Source: Bacteroidales bacterium H5
GTDB taxonomy: Bacteria; Bacteroidota; Bacteroidia; Bacteroidales; Muribaculaceae
DNA length: 59,764 nt
Reading direction: 5' to 3'
Assembly: GCA_001701225.1 (NCBI GenBank)
Contig: DAAQ01000008.1
Coordinates: 1-59,764, forward strand
Shown: in pieces, positions 8,934 through 16,842 of the stretch
Layout of the letters: every line of letters begins with the position of its first letter
Numbering within the stretch: position 1 is the stretch's first letter
Translations under genes and position numbers: made by a program
The notes under the pieces: generated by a model
What the model saw: only the letters and a program-made list of their open reading frames with translations
Databases searched by the model: none
What the model was told of the DNA's origin: nothing

Positions 8934-8965
8934 ACACCCGCGGAGCCTTTGGGCGTCGCGGGTGT
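8934..8965. terminator. Hairpin terminator between toxin and muramidase
   Basis: ACACCCGCG (8934-8942) pairs with CGCGGGTGT (8957-8965). It lies between two convergent genes and can serve both. Confidence 0.65.
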
Positions 8966-8987
8966 CGTGTATGGTGTCGTGTGGGAA

Positions 8988-9722
8988 TCAGTCGTTGAGA
9001 TGCCGCTTGTATGCGGCGGCCATGCGGGTATGATAGCCGCGCCTGGCATATGAGGGGCCATTGTAGCCTCGGGCGAAAGCGGCCCAGTTCTTGGAGCGGA
9101 GATGCTTTACCAGCCCAGAGCTGGTGATGAAGGCTGCAAAGAGGTCGAGCTGGTCACGCTCCGAGCGTGACATCTTTGTCTCGAAGTCCTCGATGCTCTC
9201 GGCTCCGCATTTCTTCCAGTTGAATCCGCCTATCTGGAACATGCCCCAGAAAGTGCCCTCGATGGCTGCATGAGGGTTGATGCTGCGGGCAGCCTCAAGA
9301 CGGTTGTTAGCGCGTGTCTGCGAGCCGCGGTGCGATGTGAACACCACGGAGTGAGACTTGCTGTATTTCGCCAGATTGACTCCCCGGCGCTGGGCAAAGC
9401 GGCGAAACATGGACAGGTCAAAGTTGATGAGAGGTTTGCCGGGTGCCGAAAACCCCTCGTGGGTGCGGCCGGCCTCGATGTCGACCACGGCCTTGATTGC
9501 TGCGACCTCGACCCCGAGGCTCTCGGCTACCTCGGCGAAGTCTTGTTCGGTCAGTGGGATGATTGTGTCTGTAAGCTCTGTGAGCTGTTGTGCCTCCGTG
9601 AGCGGCAGGGCTTCGAACGGCATCTCGCCCTCGGCGGGATGTGTTGTGGCCGGACTCTTTGACGAGAGCATGACCACGCCCAGGAGTGCCGCCCCGGTGA
9701 GCAGGGCTACACGTTGACGCAT
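8988..9722 (-). CDS. Exported N-acetylmuramidase-family lysozyme
   Basis: 244 residues. An N-terminal hydrophobic segment (RVALLTGAALLGVVML) indicates export or membrane anchoring. From residue 60 on the protein matches the N-acetylmuramidase (DUF3380) family common in phage endolysins: LGVEVAAIKAVVDIEAG contains the likely catalytic Glu near residue 81, followed by the lysozyme-like core (PLINFDLSMFRRF, GTFWGMFQIGGFNWKKCG, WAAFARGYNGPSYA). It would cut the glycan backbone of peptidoglycan. There are no phage genes beside it, so it appears to be a host gene, possibly of phage origin. Confidence 0.8.
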   Translation of the reverse strand: MRQRVALLTGAALLGVVMLSSKSPATTHPAEGEMPFEALPLTEAQQLTELTDTIIPLTEQDFAEVAESLGVEVAAIKAVVDIEAGRTHEGFSAPGKPLINFDLSMFRRFAQRRGVNLAKYSKSHSVVFTSHRGSQTRANNRLEAARSINPHAAIEGTFWGMFQIGGFNWKKCGAESIEDFETKMSRSERDQLDLFAAFITSSGLVKHLRSKNWAAFARGYNGPSYARRGYHTRMAAAYKRHLND

Positions 9723-9746
9723 AAATGTCGGTTTAGTTACACAATG

Positions 9747-9779
9747 CCCGGGGCGAGAGGGAGAGCCTGTCGCCCCGGG
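9747..9779 (-). terminator. pepD terminator hairpin
   Basis: CCCGGGGCGA (9747-9756) pairs with TCGCCCCGGG (9770-9779) around a 13-nt loop, 45 nt past the pepD stop. Confidence 0.7.
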
Positions 9780-9823
9780 TGAGAATTATCACTTTGAATA
9801 AGACGCTTTTCGGGTGAAAAGGT

Positions 9824-11284
9824 TTATTTCTTGAGTTCGGCGACCTTCTCGAGGGTACGCTTGAGCTGGCCGTAGAAGCGCTCTACGGCGGGGATGTTCA
9901 TGCGCTCGGAGGGCGAGTGGACGTCGCGCAGGGTGGGGCCGAACGACACCATGTCGAGGTGCGGGTATTTGGTCAGGAAGAGTCCGCACTCCAGTCCGGC
10001 GTGGATGGCCTTGATGGCCGGCTCGATGCCGTAGAGTTCCTTGTATGCGTCGCGGGTTATCTTCATGATGGGGCTGTTGAGGTTGGGCTGCCATCCGGGA
10101 TAGCCGTCGCCATGCTCGACGCGGGCTCCGGCAAGGAGGAAGAGGGCCTCGACCTGACGGGCTATGTCCCACTTGCGTGACTCGACCGAGCTGCGTTGGC
10201 TGGTGGTGACAACGATGGTGTTGTTCTCGGCCATCTTGACGGATGCGAGGTTGGTCGAGGTCTCGACGAGGTTCTCGAGCTCGCGGCTCATCGACATCAC
10301 ACCGTGAGGCGCGCTGTAGATGGCGCGGACCAGGTTGATGCTGGTGGCCTGGTCGATGGCGAAATCGGGTGTGTCGACACTCTCCATGGTTATCTTGAGG
10401 TCGGGCTCCAGACCGGAATATTCGTTCTCGAGTTCGGCGGTGTAGACGTTGAGCATGGCACGCACGGTCTCCTTCTTGGAGGTATGGACGCCGATGACGG
10501 CGTGTGCGGCGCGGGGGATAGCGTTGCGCAGGTTGCCGCCGTCAATCTCAGAGACGACTACCTCGTGCTTGCCCATGAGGTTGAAGAGGAAGCGGGCCAG
10601 CAGCTTGTTGGCGTTGGCGCGGCCCAGGTGGATGTCGCCGCCCGAGTGGCCACCCTTCAGGCCCTCGATCTTGATGAGGAAATAGAGGAAATCCTTGGGT
10701 GCGAACGAGCGGTTGTAGGTGAAGAATGCCTGTGTGTCGACACCTCCGGCGCAGCCGACGAATATCTCGGCATCGTCCTCAGAGTCGAGGTTGAGCAGCA
10801 TCTGGCCGCTTATCATGTCTGTGCCGAGGTTGTTGGCGCCGGTCATGCCGGTCTCCTCGTCCATGGTGAAGAGGGCCTCGATGGGGCCGTGCTCGAAAGT
10901 CTTGTCGGTCATTATGGCCAGCGAGGCTGCCACGCCGATGCCGTTGTCGGCGCCGAGGGTGGTGCCGCGTGTCTTGACCCATTCGCCGTCGACGTAGGCC
11001 GGAATGGGCTGTGTATGAAAGTCGAACGACTTGTCATTGCTCTCGCACACCATATCCATGTGTCCCTGGAGGATTACGGTAGGTGCATCCTCATGTCCGG
11101 GTGTGGCGGGTACGCTCAGCACCACGTTGCCTACGGCGTCGGTCTTGGAGGCTATGCCGTGTTCTTTGGCAAAGTCGAGGATGAAGGCGCGTATCTGCTC
11201 CTCGTGCTTGGAGGGACGCGGTATGCGGGTGATTCGGTCGAAGATTTCGAACACCGCCTTGGGCTGAAGGTCTTTGATTTCCAT
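9824..11284 (-). CDS. pepD: Aminoacyl-histidine dipeptidase (M20, PepD)
   Basis: 486 residues, the usual PepD length. A cytosolic zinc peptidase that splits Xaa-His and other dipeptides. Metal and catalytic motifs are present: LQGHMDMVCE (His and Asp, near residues 76-85), GADNGIGVA (Asp near 115), TMDEETGMTGA (catalytic and metal Glu, near 145-155), and a C-terminal LECGLF with HSPSERM near 460. A lid domain (KGGHSGGDIHLGRANA) sits in the middle as in other M20C enzymes. No signal peptide. It is transcribed alone, away from the 58-residue membrane protein gene. Confidence 0.93.
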   Translation of the reverse strand: MEIKDLQPKAVFEIFDRITRIPRPSKHEEQIRAFILDFAKEHGIASKTDAVGNVVLSVPATPGHEDAPTVILQGHMDMVCESNDKSFDFHTQPIPAYVDGEWVKTRGTTLGADNGIGVAASLAIMTDKTFEHGPIEALFTMDEETGMTGANNLGTDMISGQMLLNLDSEDDAEIFVGCAGGVDTQAFFTYNRSFAPKDFLYFLIKIEGLKGGHSGGDIHLGRANANKLLARFLFNLMGKHEVVVSEIDGGNLRNAIPRAAHAVIGVHTSKKETVRAMLNVYTAELENEYSGLEPDLKITMESVDTPDFAIDQATSINLVRAIYSAPHGVMSMSRELENLVETSTNLASVKMAENNTIVVTTSQRSSVESRKWDIARQVEALFLLAGARVEHGDGYPGWQPNLNSPIMKITRDAYKELYGIEPAIKAIHAGLECGLFLTKYPHLDMVSFGPTLRDVHSPSERMNIPAVERFYGQLKRTLEKVAELKK

Positions 11285-11298
11285 GTCTTATCTGAATG

Positions 11299-11323
11299 TT
11301 TGGTTTTTTAGAATTATTATGCA
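11299..11323. repeat. 25-nt sequence shared with 41101-41125
   Basis: A stretch beginning TTTGGTTTTTTAGAATTATT just ahead of the pepD start matches 24 of 25 bases at 41101-41125, also in a divergent intergenic region. Function unknown. Confidence 0.7.
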
Positions 11324-11413
11324 ATCGTGAATCTAATTGCAAAAAATTCATAATTGCACCACTAAATTACAAAATTCGCTCCACATACGCACCATTTTTA
11401 GCATAAAATATAC

Positions 11414-11421
11414 TACTTTTG
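11414..11421 (+). promoter_or_regulatory. Candidate -7 box TACTTTTG
   Basis: TACTTTTG lies 20 nt upstream of the ATG of the 58-residue membrane protein; an upstream T-rich stretch only loosely resembles a -33 box. Confidence 0.5.
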
Positions 11422-11441
11422 CAAAATAAAACCTCCCTGAC

Positions 11442-11618
11442 ATGATGCAAATCCTCATTCCGGTCATTCTGAGCGTACTCCTCATAGGGGTCGCGGTGGT
11501 GCTTCTCGGGGTCAAGGCTTTGTTCGTGAAAGGGGGCCGTTTCCCCTCGGGACACGCCCACGACATCCCCGAGCTGCGACGCCGCGGCATAGGGTGTCAC
11601 CGCCGGGGAGGCGACTGA
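11442..11618 (+). CDS. Small single-span membrane protein, 58 residues
   Basis: ATG at 11442, stop TGA at 11616-11618. The protein starts MMQILIPVILSVLLIGVAVV, a single membrane helix, and continues LLGVKALFVKGGRFPSGHAH before a basic tail ending in GIGCHRRGGD. I recall similar short proteins in other Bacteroidales with a membrane helix followed by an FVKGG(R/K)FP core and a Gly-Ile-x-Cys tail, which argues for a real gene; that is memory, not a search. A -7 box lies 20 nt upstream. It precedes the OmpH-like lipoprotein gene by 51 nt. Function unknown. Confidence 0.75.
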   Translation: MMQILIPVILSVLLIGVAVVLLGVKALFVKGGRFPSGHAHDIPELRRRGIGCHRRGGD

Positions 11619-11669
11619 ACACAGGAAACAAATCATAAAGTCAAAACTACCCCTCCTTTAACACAACAC

Positions 11670-12287
11670 ATGAAAAATAAAGCATTGTCAGCCTCAGCGC
11701 TGCTTGCCGGCATCCTGACCATAGGTCTCGTGAGCTGTGACAGCGACAACAAGTCAGCCGCAACCCCGGCGGCAACACAGGCGGCAGCCTCGGGCGACGC
11801 AAACGCTACAGCACCCTCTCTCAACATCCGCTATATCGACGGCGACTCGATTGCCCGCCGTTATCAGGGCTCGCTCGATTACGAGGCCGAGCACATGAAG
11901 GCCATGCAGCGCCTCGACAACGCCCAGCAGGCCAAGGCAAACGAGATACAGCGTTTTGCCGCCTCGATCGAACAGAAGGGCCGTAACAACGGCTATCTGA
12001 CCCAGGAGAGCTATAACGCAGACATGCAGAAACTGCAGAAGATGCAGCAGGATGCCGAGAGCTATCTGGCCAATCTCGGCCGCAAGACCGAGGTGGAGCT
12101 GGCACAGAAGCAGATGGCCCTCAACGACACCATCGAGAAGTTCATCAAGAATTTCAACGCCTCGCGCGGATATGACGCCATCCTCTTCAAGAACGCCGGC
12201 ATCTATTTCAATCCGGCGCTCGACATCACCGACGAGGTGGTCGAGGGTCTCAACGCCTCGTACGCCAAGCCCGGCGAGAGCAAGTGA
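11670..12287 (+). CDS. OmpH/Skp-family periplasmic chaperone-like lipoprotein
   Basis: 205 residues. The lipoprotein signal ends in LTIGLVSC, with the cysteine near residue 23, then an Ala/Thr/Ser-rich linker. Residues 48-190 match the OmpH/Skp layout: a first strand (LNIRYIDGDSIARRY), a long charged coiled coil (about 65-150, many Gln, Lys and Glu) and closing strands (YDAILFKNAGIYFNPALDIT) before a helix DEVVEGLN. Skp trimers hold unfolded outer membrane proteins in the periplasm; a lipidated form would work at a membrane. Ends ahead of a perfect palindromic terminator. Confidence 0.85.
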   Translation: MKNKALSASALLAGILTIGLVSCDSDNKSAATPAATQAAASGDANATAPSLNIRYIDGDSIARRYQGSLDYEAEHMKAMQRLDNAQQAKANEIQRFAASIEQKGRNNGYLTQESYNADMQKLQKMQQDAESYLANLGRKTEVELAQKQMALNDTIEKFIKNFNASRGYDAILFKNAGIYFNPALDITDEVVEGLNASYAKPGESK

Positions 12288-12333
12288 CATAGGTCTCTCT
12301 ATCACGTCAGACGTATCAGCATAATATGACAAG

Positions 12334-12369
12334 AACCGCCCCGCAGGGAAATTTCCCTGCGGGGCGGTT
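12334..12369. terminator. Bidirectional terminator, perfect 36-bp palindrome
   Basis: AACCGCCCCGCAGGGAAA is followed directly by its reverse complement, with GC-rich arms, an AAATTT centre and T-runs on both sides. It serves the OmpH-like gene and the convergent sigma factor gene. Confidence 0.85.
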
Positions 12370-12406
12370 TCTGTAACAATGTATAGCGGTTGGGGTAGGA
12401 AGCGCT

Positions 12407-12910
12407 TTATCTGTAGTCGGCAAACTGATCCTGCAGCTTCTTGCGGGCAAAGAAGATACGGCTCTTCACAGTGCCCAGCGGAAGGTTCATCTTCTCGGCT
12501 ATCTCGCTGTATTTGTAACCTGCCACATGCATTGAGAAGGGGATGCGGTAGTCGTCAGAGAACGAGTTGATGGCTGCTGTGATCTCGGCTGCTCCGTACG
12601 ACCCTTCGGGTGTCTCGAGGCCCGAGTCCTGCGACAGGTTGAGGTGATAGAGGTCTTCGGTCTGGTCAACGACAGTAGCGCTGCGTGCCACGCGGCGGTA
12701 GTTGTTGATGAAGATATTGCGCATGATCGTGAAGACCCATCCCTTGAAGTTTGTATTGTCAACATACTTGCTCTCGTTGTCGAGCGCCTTCAAGGTGGTG
12801 TCCTGGAGCAGGTCATAGGCGTTATCGCGGTTTGATGTGAGCATATAGGCAAAGTTAAGAAGGTTTGCCTGAAGGCTCATCAGCTTGGTCTGAAATTCTT
12901 TGGTTGCCAT
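12407..12910 (-). CDS. ECF-type sigma factor, copy A
   Basis: 167 residues from the ATG at 12910. Region 2 is visible in MLTSNRDNAYDLLQDT (core binding) and FKGWVFTIMRNIFINNYRR (-10 recognition); region 4 in YKYSEIAEKMNLPLGTVKS then RIFFARKKL (helix-turn-helix). The frame stays open upstream to 13036, but that part is leader and lacks the family start, while MATKEFQTKL matches copy B (MASQEFQTKL). No anti-sigma gene adjoins it. It differs from copy B (43328-43831) at about 12 of 167 residues. Targets unknown. A long AT-rich leader and a perfectly spaced promoter lie upstream. Confidence 0.93.
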   Translation of the reverse strand: MATKEFQTKLMSLQANLLNFAYMLTSNRDNAYDLLQDTTLKALDNESKYVDNTNFKGWVFTIMRNIFINNYRRVARSATVVDQTEDLYHLNLSQDSGLETPEGSYGAAEITAAINSFSDDYRIPFSMHVAGYKYSEIAEKMNLPLGTVKSRIFFARKKLQDQFADYR

Positions 12911-13008
12911 GTTCGTATGTTGTTTTGTAGTGATTGTTATCGGGTGTCTGTTGTCGTGAGGGAGTGTGAGGGAGAGGGAGTGAGTGGCCCTCTTTCCTTT
13001 TGACAATT

Positions 13009-13039
13009 CAAAGTTAGGCATAATATTCGTTACCACAAA
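13009..13039 (-). promoter_or_regulatory. Promoter of sigma factor copy A
   Basis: On the minus strand TTTG (13039-13036), a 19-nt gap and TAACTTTG (13016-13009). The identical box pair with identical spacing precedes copy B. The predicted leader is about 95 nt. The rest of the 449-bp region to pta is AT-rich with several GTTACA/TGTAAC words. Confidence 0.7.
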
Positions 13040-13133
13040 ACTATTGTCAAGAAATTATGACAAAATTTATCTCAAAAATTACTAATAATTTGTTAAAATA
13101 TTGATAGATAATATTTTAAGCTGGTTACAATAT

Positions 13134-13150
13134 TGTTACGAAATTGTTGC
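13134..13150 (-). promoter_or_regulatory. Upstream motif shared by both sigma factor genes
   Basis: GCAACAATTTCGTAACA on the minus strand, 94 nt upstream of the -33 box, followed by ATATTGTAAC. Copy B has GCAACATTTCGTAACA (43031-43046), again upstream of its promoter. Candidate regulator site; function is inference. Confidence 0.55.
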
Positions 13151-13284
13151 AATCTTAAAAATGTTACAATTTGCCATCCCGGGACATCCTGCGTGGGATG
13201 TGCCTGCGATACAATAACCCTACCTCGTGGAGTGATGTCGTGCGGATGTGTGCGCGAAGGTGTGGCACGGCGCAAATATTTTTT

Positions 13285-13316
13285 TTTGGACTTTGGGCGA
13301 AATGTTCGTACCTTTG
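13285..13316 (+). promoter_or_regulatory. pta promoter
   Basis: TTTG (13285-13288), a 20-nt gap and TACCTTTG (13309-13316), 43 nt upstream of the pta ATG. Confidence 0.7.
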
Positions 13317-13359
13317 CTTTCATAATTGACTTTAATTATTGTAATACCAAAACGCTCTT

Positions 13360-14370
13360 ATGGGACTTTTTGAAAAACTTACTGCGAAGGCCAAGGAACA
13401 GCGCCAGCGCATCGTGCTGCCTGAAGGCACCGAACCCCGCACCCTCACTGCGGCAGACCGTGTAATAGCCGACGGCATCGCCGACATCATCCTGATCGGC
13501 GACCCGAAGGAGGTCAACGAGATGGCATCGTCTCTCAAACTTGAGAATATCAAGAAGGCCACTATCGTCAATCCTGCCGACGAGAAGGTCATCGACAAGT
13601 ATGCTCCCCTCTTCTTCGAGCTCCGCAAGAAGAAAGGCATCTCTATGGAAGAGGCCCGTACCACTACAGCCAATCCTCTCTATCTCGGCTGCCTCATGAT
13701 CAAGGCCGGTGATGCCGACGGTCAGGTGGCAGGTGCCCTCAACACTACCGGCAACGTGCTGCGTGCCGCTTTCCAGGTCATCAAGACCAAGCCCGGCATC
13801 AATGTAGTGTCGGGTGCCTTCGTGATGGTTCTTCCCGAAGATGCTCCCTTTGGCACCAACGGTCTGCTTATCTTTGCCGACTGCGCCGTCATCCCCGATC
13901 CTACCGCTCCCGAACTTGCCCAGATTGCCGTGTCGGCCGCACAGACCGCACGCGACATCGCCGGTATGGAGCCCCGCGTCGCCATCCTCAGCTTCTCTAC
14001 CAAGGGCAGCGCCAAGCACGAGAAGGTAGACAAGGTCATCGAGGCCACCCAGATTGCCCATAAGATGGATCCCGACCTGCTGCTCGACGGTGAGCTCCAG
14101 GCCGATGCTGCCCTGGTGCCCAGCGTTGCCAACAGCAAGGCTCCCAACAGCCCCCTGTCGGGCCGTGCCAATGTGCTCGTGTTCCCCAACCTCGAGGTGG
14201 GCAACATCGCATACAAGCTCTGTCAGCGTCTCGGTGGCGTAGAGGCTGTGGGCCCCATCCTTCAGGGTCTCGCAGCTCCTGTCAACGACCTGTCGCGCGG
14301 CTGCTTCCCCGAAGACATCTACAAGACCATCATCATCACCTGCAACCAGGCAATCGGTCTGAAGCACTAA
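13360..14370 (+). CDS. pta: Phosphate acetyltransferase
   Basis: 336 residues, the size of the short single-domain bacterial Pta. Converts acetyl-CoA and phosphate to acetyl phosphate and CoA, feeding AckA for ATP. Family features: RIVLPEGTEPRTLTAADRVI near residues 19-38, the substrate loop DADGQVAGALNTTGNVLRAA near 126-145, GANVLVFPNL-like SGRANVLVFPNLEVGNIAYK near 268-287 and the C-terminal LAAPVNDLSRGC. The acetate kinase gene follows after a hairpin-forming spacer, the standard fermentative pair. The strong promoter and clean codon usage suggest high expression. Confidence 0.96.
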   Translation: MGLFEKLTAKAKEQRQRIVLPEGTEPRTLTAADRVIADGIADIILIGDPKEVNEMASSLKLENIKKATIVNPADEKVIDKYAPLFFELRKKKGISMEEARTTTANPLYLGCLMIKAGDADGQVAGALNTTGNVLRAAFQVIKTKPGINVVSGAFVMVLPEDAPFGTNGLLIFADCAVIPDPTAPELAQIAVSAAQTARDIAGMEPRVAILSFSTKGSAKHEKVDKVIEATQIAHKMDPDLLLDGELQADAALVPSVANSKAPNSPLSGRANVLVFPNLEVGNIAYKLCQRLGGVEAVGPILQGLAAPVNDLSRGCFPEDIYKTIIITCNQAIGLKH

Positions 14371-14381
14371 TCATCAATACA

Positions 14382-14417
14382 TAGGGCCTATAAGACCTAT
14401 AAGACTTATAGGCCCTA
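14382..14417. repeat. Hairpin of the CTTATAAG word family between pta and ackA
   Basis: TAGGGCCTATAAG (14382-14394) and CTTATAGGCCCTA (14405-14417) form a perfect 13-bp stem with a 10-nt loop made of the same ACCTATAAG word. Possible attenuator between pta and ackA. Confidence 0.8.
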
Positions 14418-14438
14418 TTGAATAGAATAAGACATAAT

Positions 14439-15635
14439 ATGAAAATCCTCGTTCTCAACTGCGGCAGCAGCAGTGTGAAATATAAGCTCATCGACACCAC
14501 ATCAGAGGTAGTGCTTGCCGAGGGTGGCGTCGAGAAAATCGGTCTTCCCGACGGATTCCTCAAATACAAGAAAGCCGATGGCTCGAAAGAGATTATCGAC
14601 CTTGGCCACATCGACCATCTCGCAGCCGTAAAGGCTATCCTCAACCTGCTCACAGACCCCGTGGAGGGCTGCATCAAGAGCTATGACGAGATTGACGCCG
14701 TGGGCCACCGCGTGGTACATGGCGGCGAGAAGTTTGCCGAAAGCGTCCTCATCACCGACGAGGTGAAGGACATGATCAAGCAGTGCTATGACCTGGCACC
14801 CCTGCACAATCCCGCCAACATGACCGGCATCGACGCCATCACGGCCCTCATGCCTGCCGTGCCCCAGGTTGCAGTGTTCGACACCGCGTTCCATCAGACA
14901 ATGCCGGCAAAGTCGTTCATGTACGCGCTTCCCTACAAGTATTATGCCGAGGATGGCGTGCGCCGCTATGGATTCCACGGTACATCTCACCGCTACGTGT
15001 CGCAGCGTGCCGCTGAGTTCCTTGGCGTAGATATCAAGACCAAGAAGATCATCACCTGCCACATCGGCAACGGCGGCTCGATCACTGCTGTGGACGGCGG
15101 CAAGAGCGTAGATACCTCGATGGGTCTCACACCCGTAGAGGGCCTTATGATGGGTACACGCGTGGGCGACGTAGACCCCGGTGCGCTCACATACCTCATG
15201 CTCAAGCACAATCTCTCGGCCAACGACCTGCAGAACATCATCAACAAGCAGAGCGGTATGCTCGGCGTGAGCGAGATTTCGAGCGACATGCGCGAGATTG
15301 AGGCTGCCATCAACGACGGCAACGAGCGTGCCCGCATGGCCCAGGACATGTACGAGCAGCGCATCCTCAAATATATCGGCGCATACGCAGCCGAGATGGG
15401 TGGTGTCGACATCATCGTCTTCACCGGTGGTGTAGGCGAGAATCAGGTGTCGCTCCGCGAGGCTGTCTGCAAGCCCCTTGCATTCATGGGCGTAGAGCTT
15501 GACACCGAGGTCAACGCAACATCGCGCGGCAAGGACGCCGTAATCTCCAAGCCCTCTTCGAAGGTGACCGTTGTCGTCATCCCCACAGACGAGGAGATGA
15601 TGATTGCCCGCGACACAGAAGCAATTGTAAAATAA
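14439..15635 (+). CDS. ackA: Acetate kinase
   Basis: 398 residues from ATG 14439; the frame opens seven codons earlier at a TTG, but the protein proper begins MKILVLNCGSSSVKYKLID, the conserved acetokinase N-terminus. Transfers phosphate from acetyl phosphate to ADP. Other motifs: GHRVVHGGEKF near 89 with the substrate Arg, FDTAFHQTMP near 150, YGFHGTSHRYVS near 175 with the catalytic His region, HIGNGGS near 208, MGLTPVEGLMMGTRVGDVDP near 230 and FTGGVGEN near 328. Partner of pta; a very large tandem-word inverted repeat begins right after its stop. Confidence 0.96.
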   Translation: MKILVLNCGSSSVKYKLIDTTSEVVLAEGGVEKIGLPDGFLKYKKADGSKEIIDLGHIDHLAAVKAILNLLTDPVEGCIKSYDEIDAVGHRVVHGGEKFAESVLITDEVKDMIKQCYDLAPLHNPANMTGIDAITALMPAVPQVAVFDTAFHQTMPAKSFMYALPYKYYAEDGVRRYGFHGTSHRYVSQRAAEFLGVDIKTKKIITCHIGNGGSITAVDGGKSVDTSMGLTPVEGLMMGTRVGDVDPGALTYLMLKHNLSANDLQNIINKQSGMLGVSEISSDMREIEAAINDGNERARMAQDMYEQRILKYIGAYAAEMGGVDIIVFTGGVGENQVSLREAVCKPLAFMGVELDTEVNATSRGKDAVISKPSSKVTVVVIPTDEEMMIARDTEAIVK

Positions 15636-15636
15636 T

Positions 15637-15763
15637 GGGTTAAAGGTTAAGGGTTAAAGTTTAAAGGGGTACACTCTTTAAACTTTAAACTATAGTCTTT
15701 AAACTATAATCTTTAAACTCTCAAACTCTTCCCTTTAACCCTTAACCTTTAACCTTTAACCCC
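15637..15763. repeat. 127-bp tandem-word inverted repeat (TTAAAGG/CCTTTAA)
   Basis: The left arm is built from GGGTTAAAGGTTAAGGG-type words; the right arm (CCCTTTAACCCTTAACC, then CTTTAACC twice) is its reverse complement over about 22 bp. The middle carries CTTTAAACT words. It can fold into one long hairpin ending 10 nt before the next ATG. Confidence 0.85.
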
Positions 15764-15773
15764 ATCCCCAATT

Positions 15774-16670
15774 ATGAAAAAGATACGTGCGGCCGTAGTC
15801 GGCTACGGCAATATCGGACATTTCACTGTCCAGGCTCTCAAGGCAGCTCCCGATTTTGAGATTGCGGGCGTTGTGCGCCGTCATATAGGCGACATCCCTG
15901 CCGAACTGGCCCCCTACAAAGTTGTGACAGACATCCGCGAGCTCGGAGATGTCGATGTGGCTATCCTCTGTACTCCTACACGCGAGGTCGAGAAATATGC
16001 CCTCGAGTATCTCAAGCTCGGCATCAATACCGTCGACAGCTTTGACATCCACACCTCGATTGTCGACCTGCGCCGCTCGCTCGATGCCGCCGCCAAGGCT
16101 GCGGGACGTGTGTCGGTGATTTCGGCCGGATGGGATCCGGGCAGCGACTCTATCGTTCGCACCCTCATGCAGGCTGCTGCTCCCAAGGGTCTCACATATA
16201 CGAATTTCGGCCCCGGCATGAGCATGGGCCATACGGTATGTGTCAAGTCGAAACCCGGCGTGAAGAATGCCCTCTCGATGACTATGCCCAAGGGCGACGG
16301 TATGCACCGCCGCATGGTGTATGTCGAGCTTGAGGATGGCGCAGACCTTGCAGATGTGACCCGTGCCGTCAAGGAAGACCCCTATTTCGCATCAGACGAG
16401 ACCCATGTGATGGCTGTCGAGAGCGTCGATGCCGTCAAGGATATGGGACATGGCGTACACATGGTGCGCAAGGGTGTCTCGGGCGAGACTCAGAACCAGC
16501 GCTTCGAGTTCAATATGTCAATCAATAATCCTGCGCTCACCGCCCAGCTCCTTGTATGCGTGGCCCGCGCCTCTATGCGTCTCGCTCCCGGAGCATACAC
16601 CATGATTGAGATCCCCGTCATAGACCTCCTTGCCGGCGACCGCGAGGACCTCATCGCACATCTGGTGTAA
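15774..16670 (+). CDS. ddh: meso-Diaminopimelate dehydrogenase
   Basis: 298 residues. NADP-dependent enzyme that makes meso-diaminopimelate from tetrahydrodipicolinate in one step, feeding lysine and peptidoglycan synthesis. Features: Rossmann motif VVGYGNIG (residues 8-15), EIAGVVRRH, ILCTPTREVEKYA near 65, VDSFDIHTS near 85, SAGWDPGSDSIVRTLM near 114-130, FGPGMSMGHTV near 142, and KGDGMHRRMVYVEL near 172. Length and motifs match Ddh rather than DapB. It is flanked on both sides by tandem-word repeats, so it may be its own transcription unit. Confidence 0.92.
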   Translation: MKKIRAAVVGYGNIGHFTVQALKAAPDFEIAGVVRRHIGDIPAELAPYKVVTDIRELGDVDVAILCTPTREVEKYALEYLKLGINTVDSFDIHTSIVDLRRSLDAAAKAAGRVSVISAGWDPGSDSIVRTLMQAAAPKGLTYTNFGPGMSMGHTVCVKSKPGVKNALSMTMPKGDGMHRRMVYVELEDGADLADVTRAVKEDPYFASDETHVMAVESVDAVKDMGHGVHMVRKGVSGETQNQRFEFNMSINNPALTAQLLVCVARASMRLAPGAYTMIEIPVIDLLAGDREDLIAHLV

Positions 16671-16680
16671 CGGTGGTATG

Positions 16681-16826
16681 AGGTTAAAGGTTAAGGGTTA
16701 AAGGTTAAGGGTTAAAGGGAGCACCTTCTTTAAACTCTCCTCCTTTCTATCTTTCTTTAAACTATAAACTTTAATCTTTAAACTTTCTCTTTAAACTATA
16801 AACTTTAAACTTTCCTCTTTAAACTA
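16681..16826. repeat. Tandem-word repeat tract (GGTTAAAGG and CTTTAAACT)
   Basis: The left part repeats GGTTAAAGGTTAAGG words; the right part repeats CTTTAAACTATAAA words. The same vocabulary as 15637-15763, but the arms are less complementary. It fills the gap between ddh and the LysM gene. Confidence 0.8.
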
Positions 16827-16842
16827 AACTATCCGATAGTCA

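Noticed and set aside
10196..11311. A 371-residue open frame opposite pepD
   Set aside because: Mirrors pepD codons and shows no domain; the pepD strand has all catalytic motifs.
12911..13036. N-terminal extension of sigma factor copy A
   Set aside because: The extra codons lie within the leader downstream of the promoter, and copy B starts at the equivalent later ATG.
13336..14367. A 343-residue open frame antisense to pta
   Set aside because: Shadow of pta; no recognisable start signals or domains.
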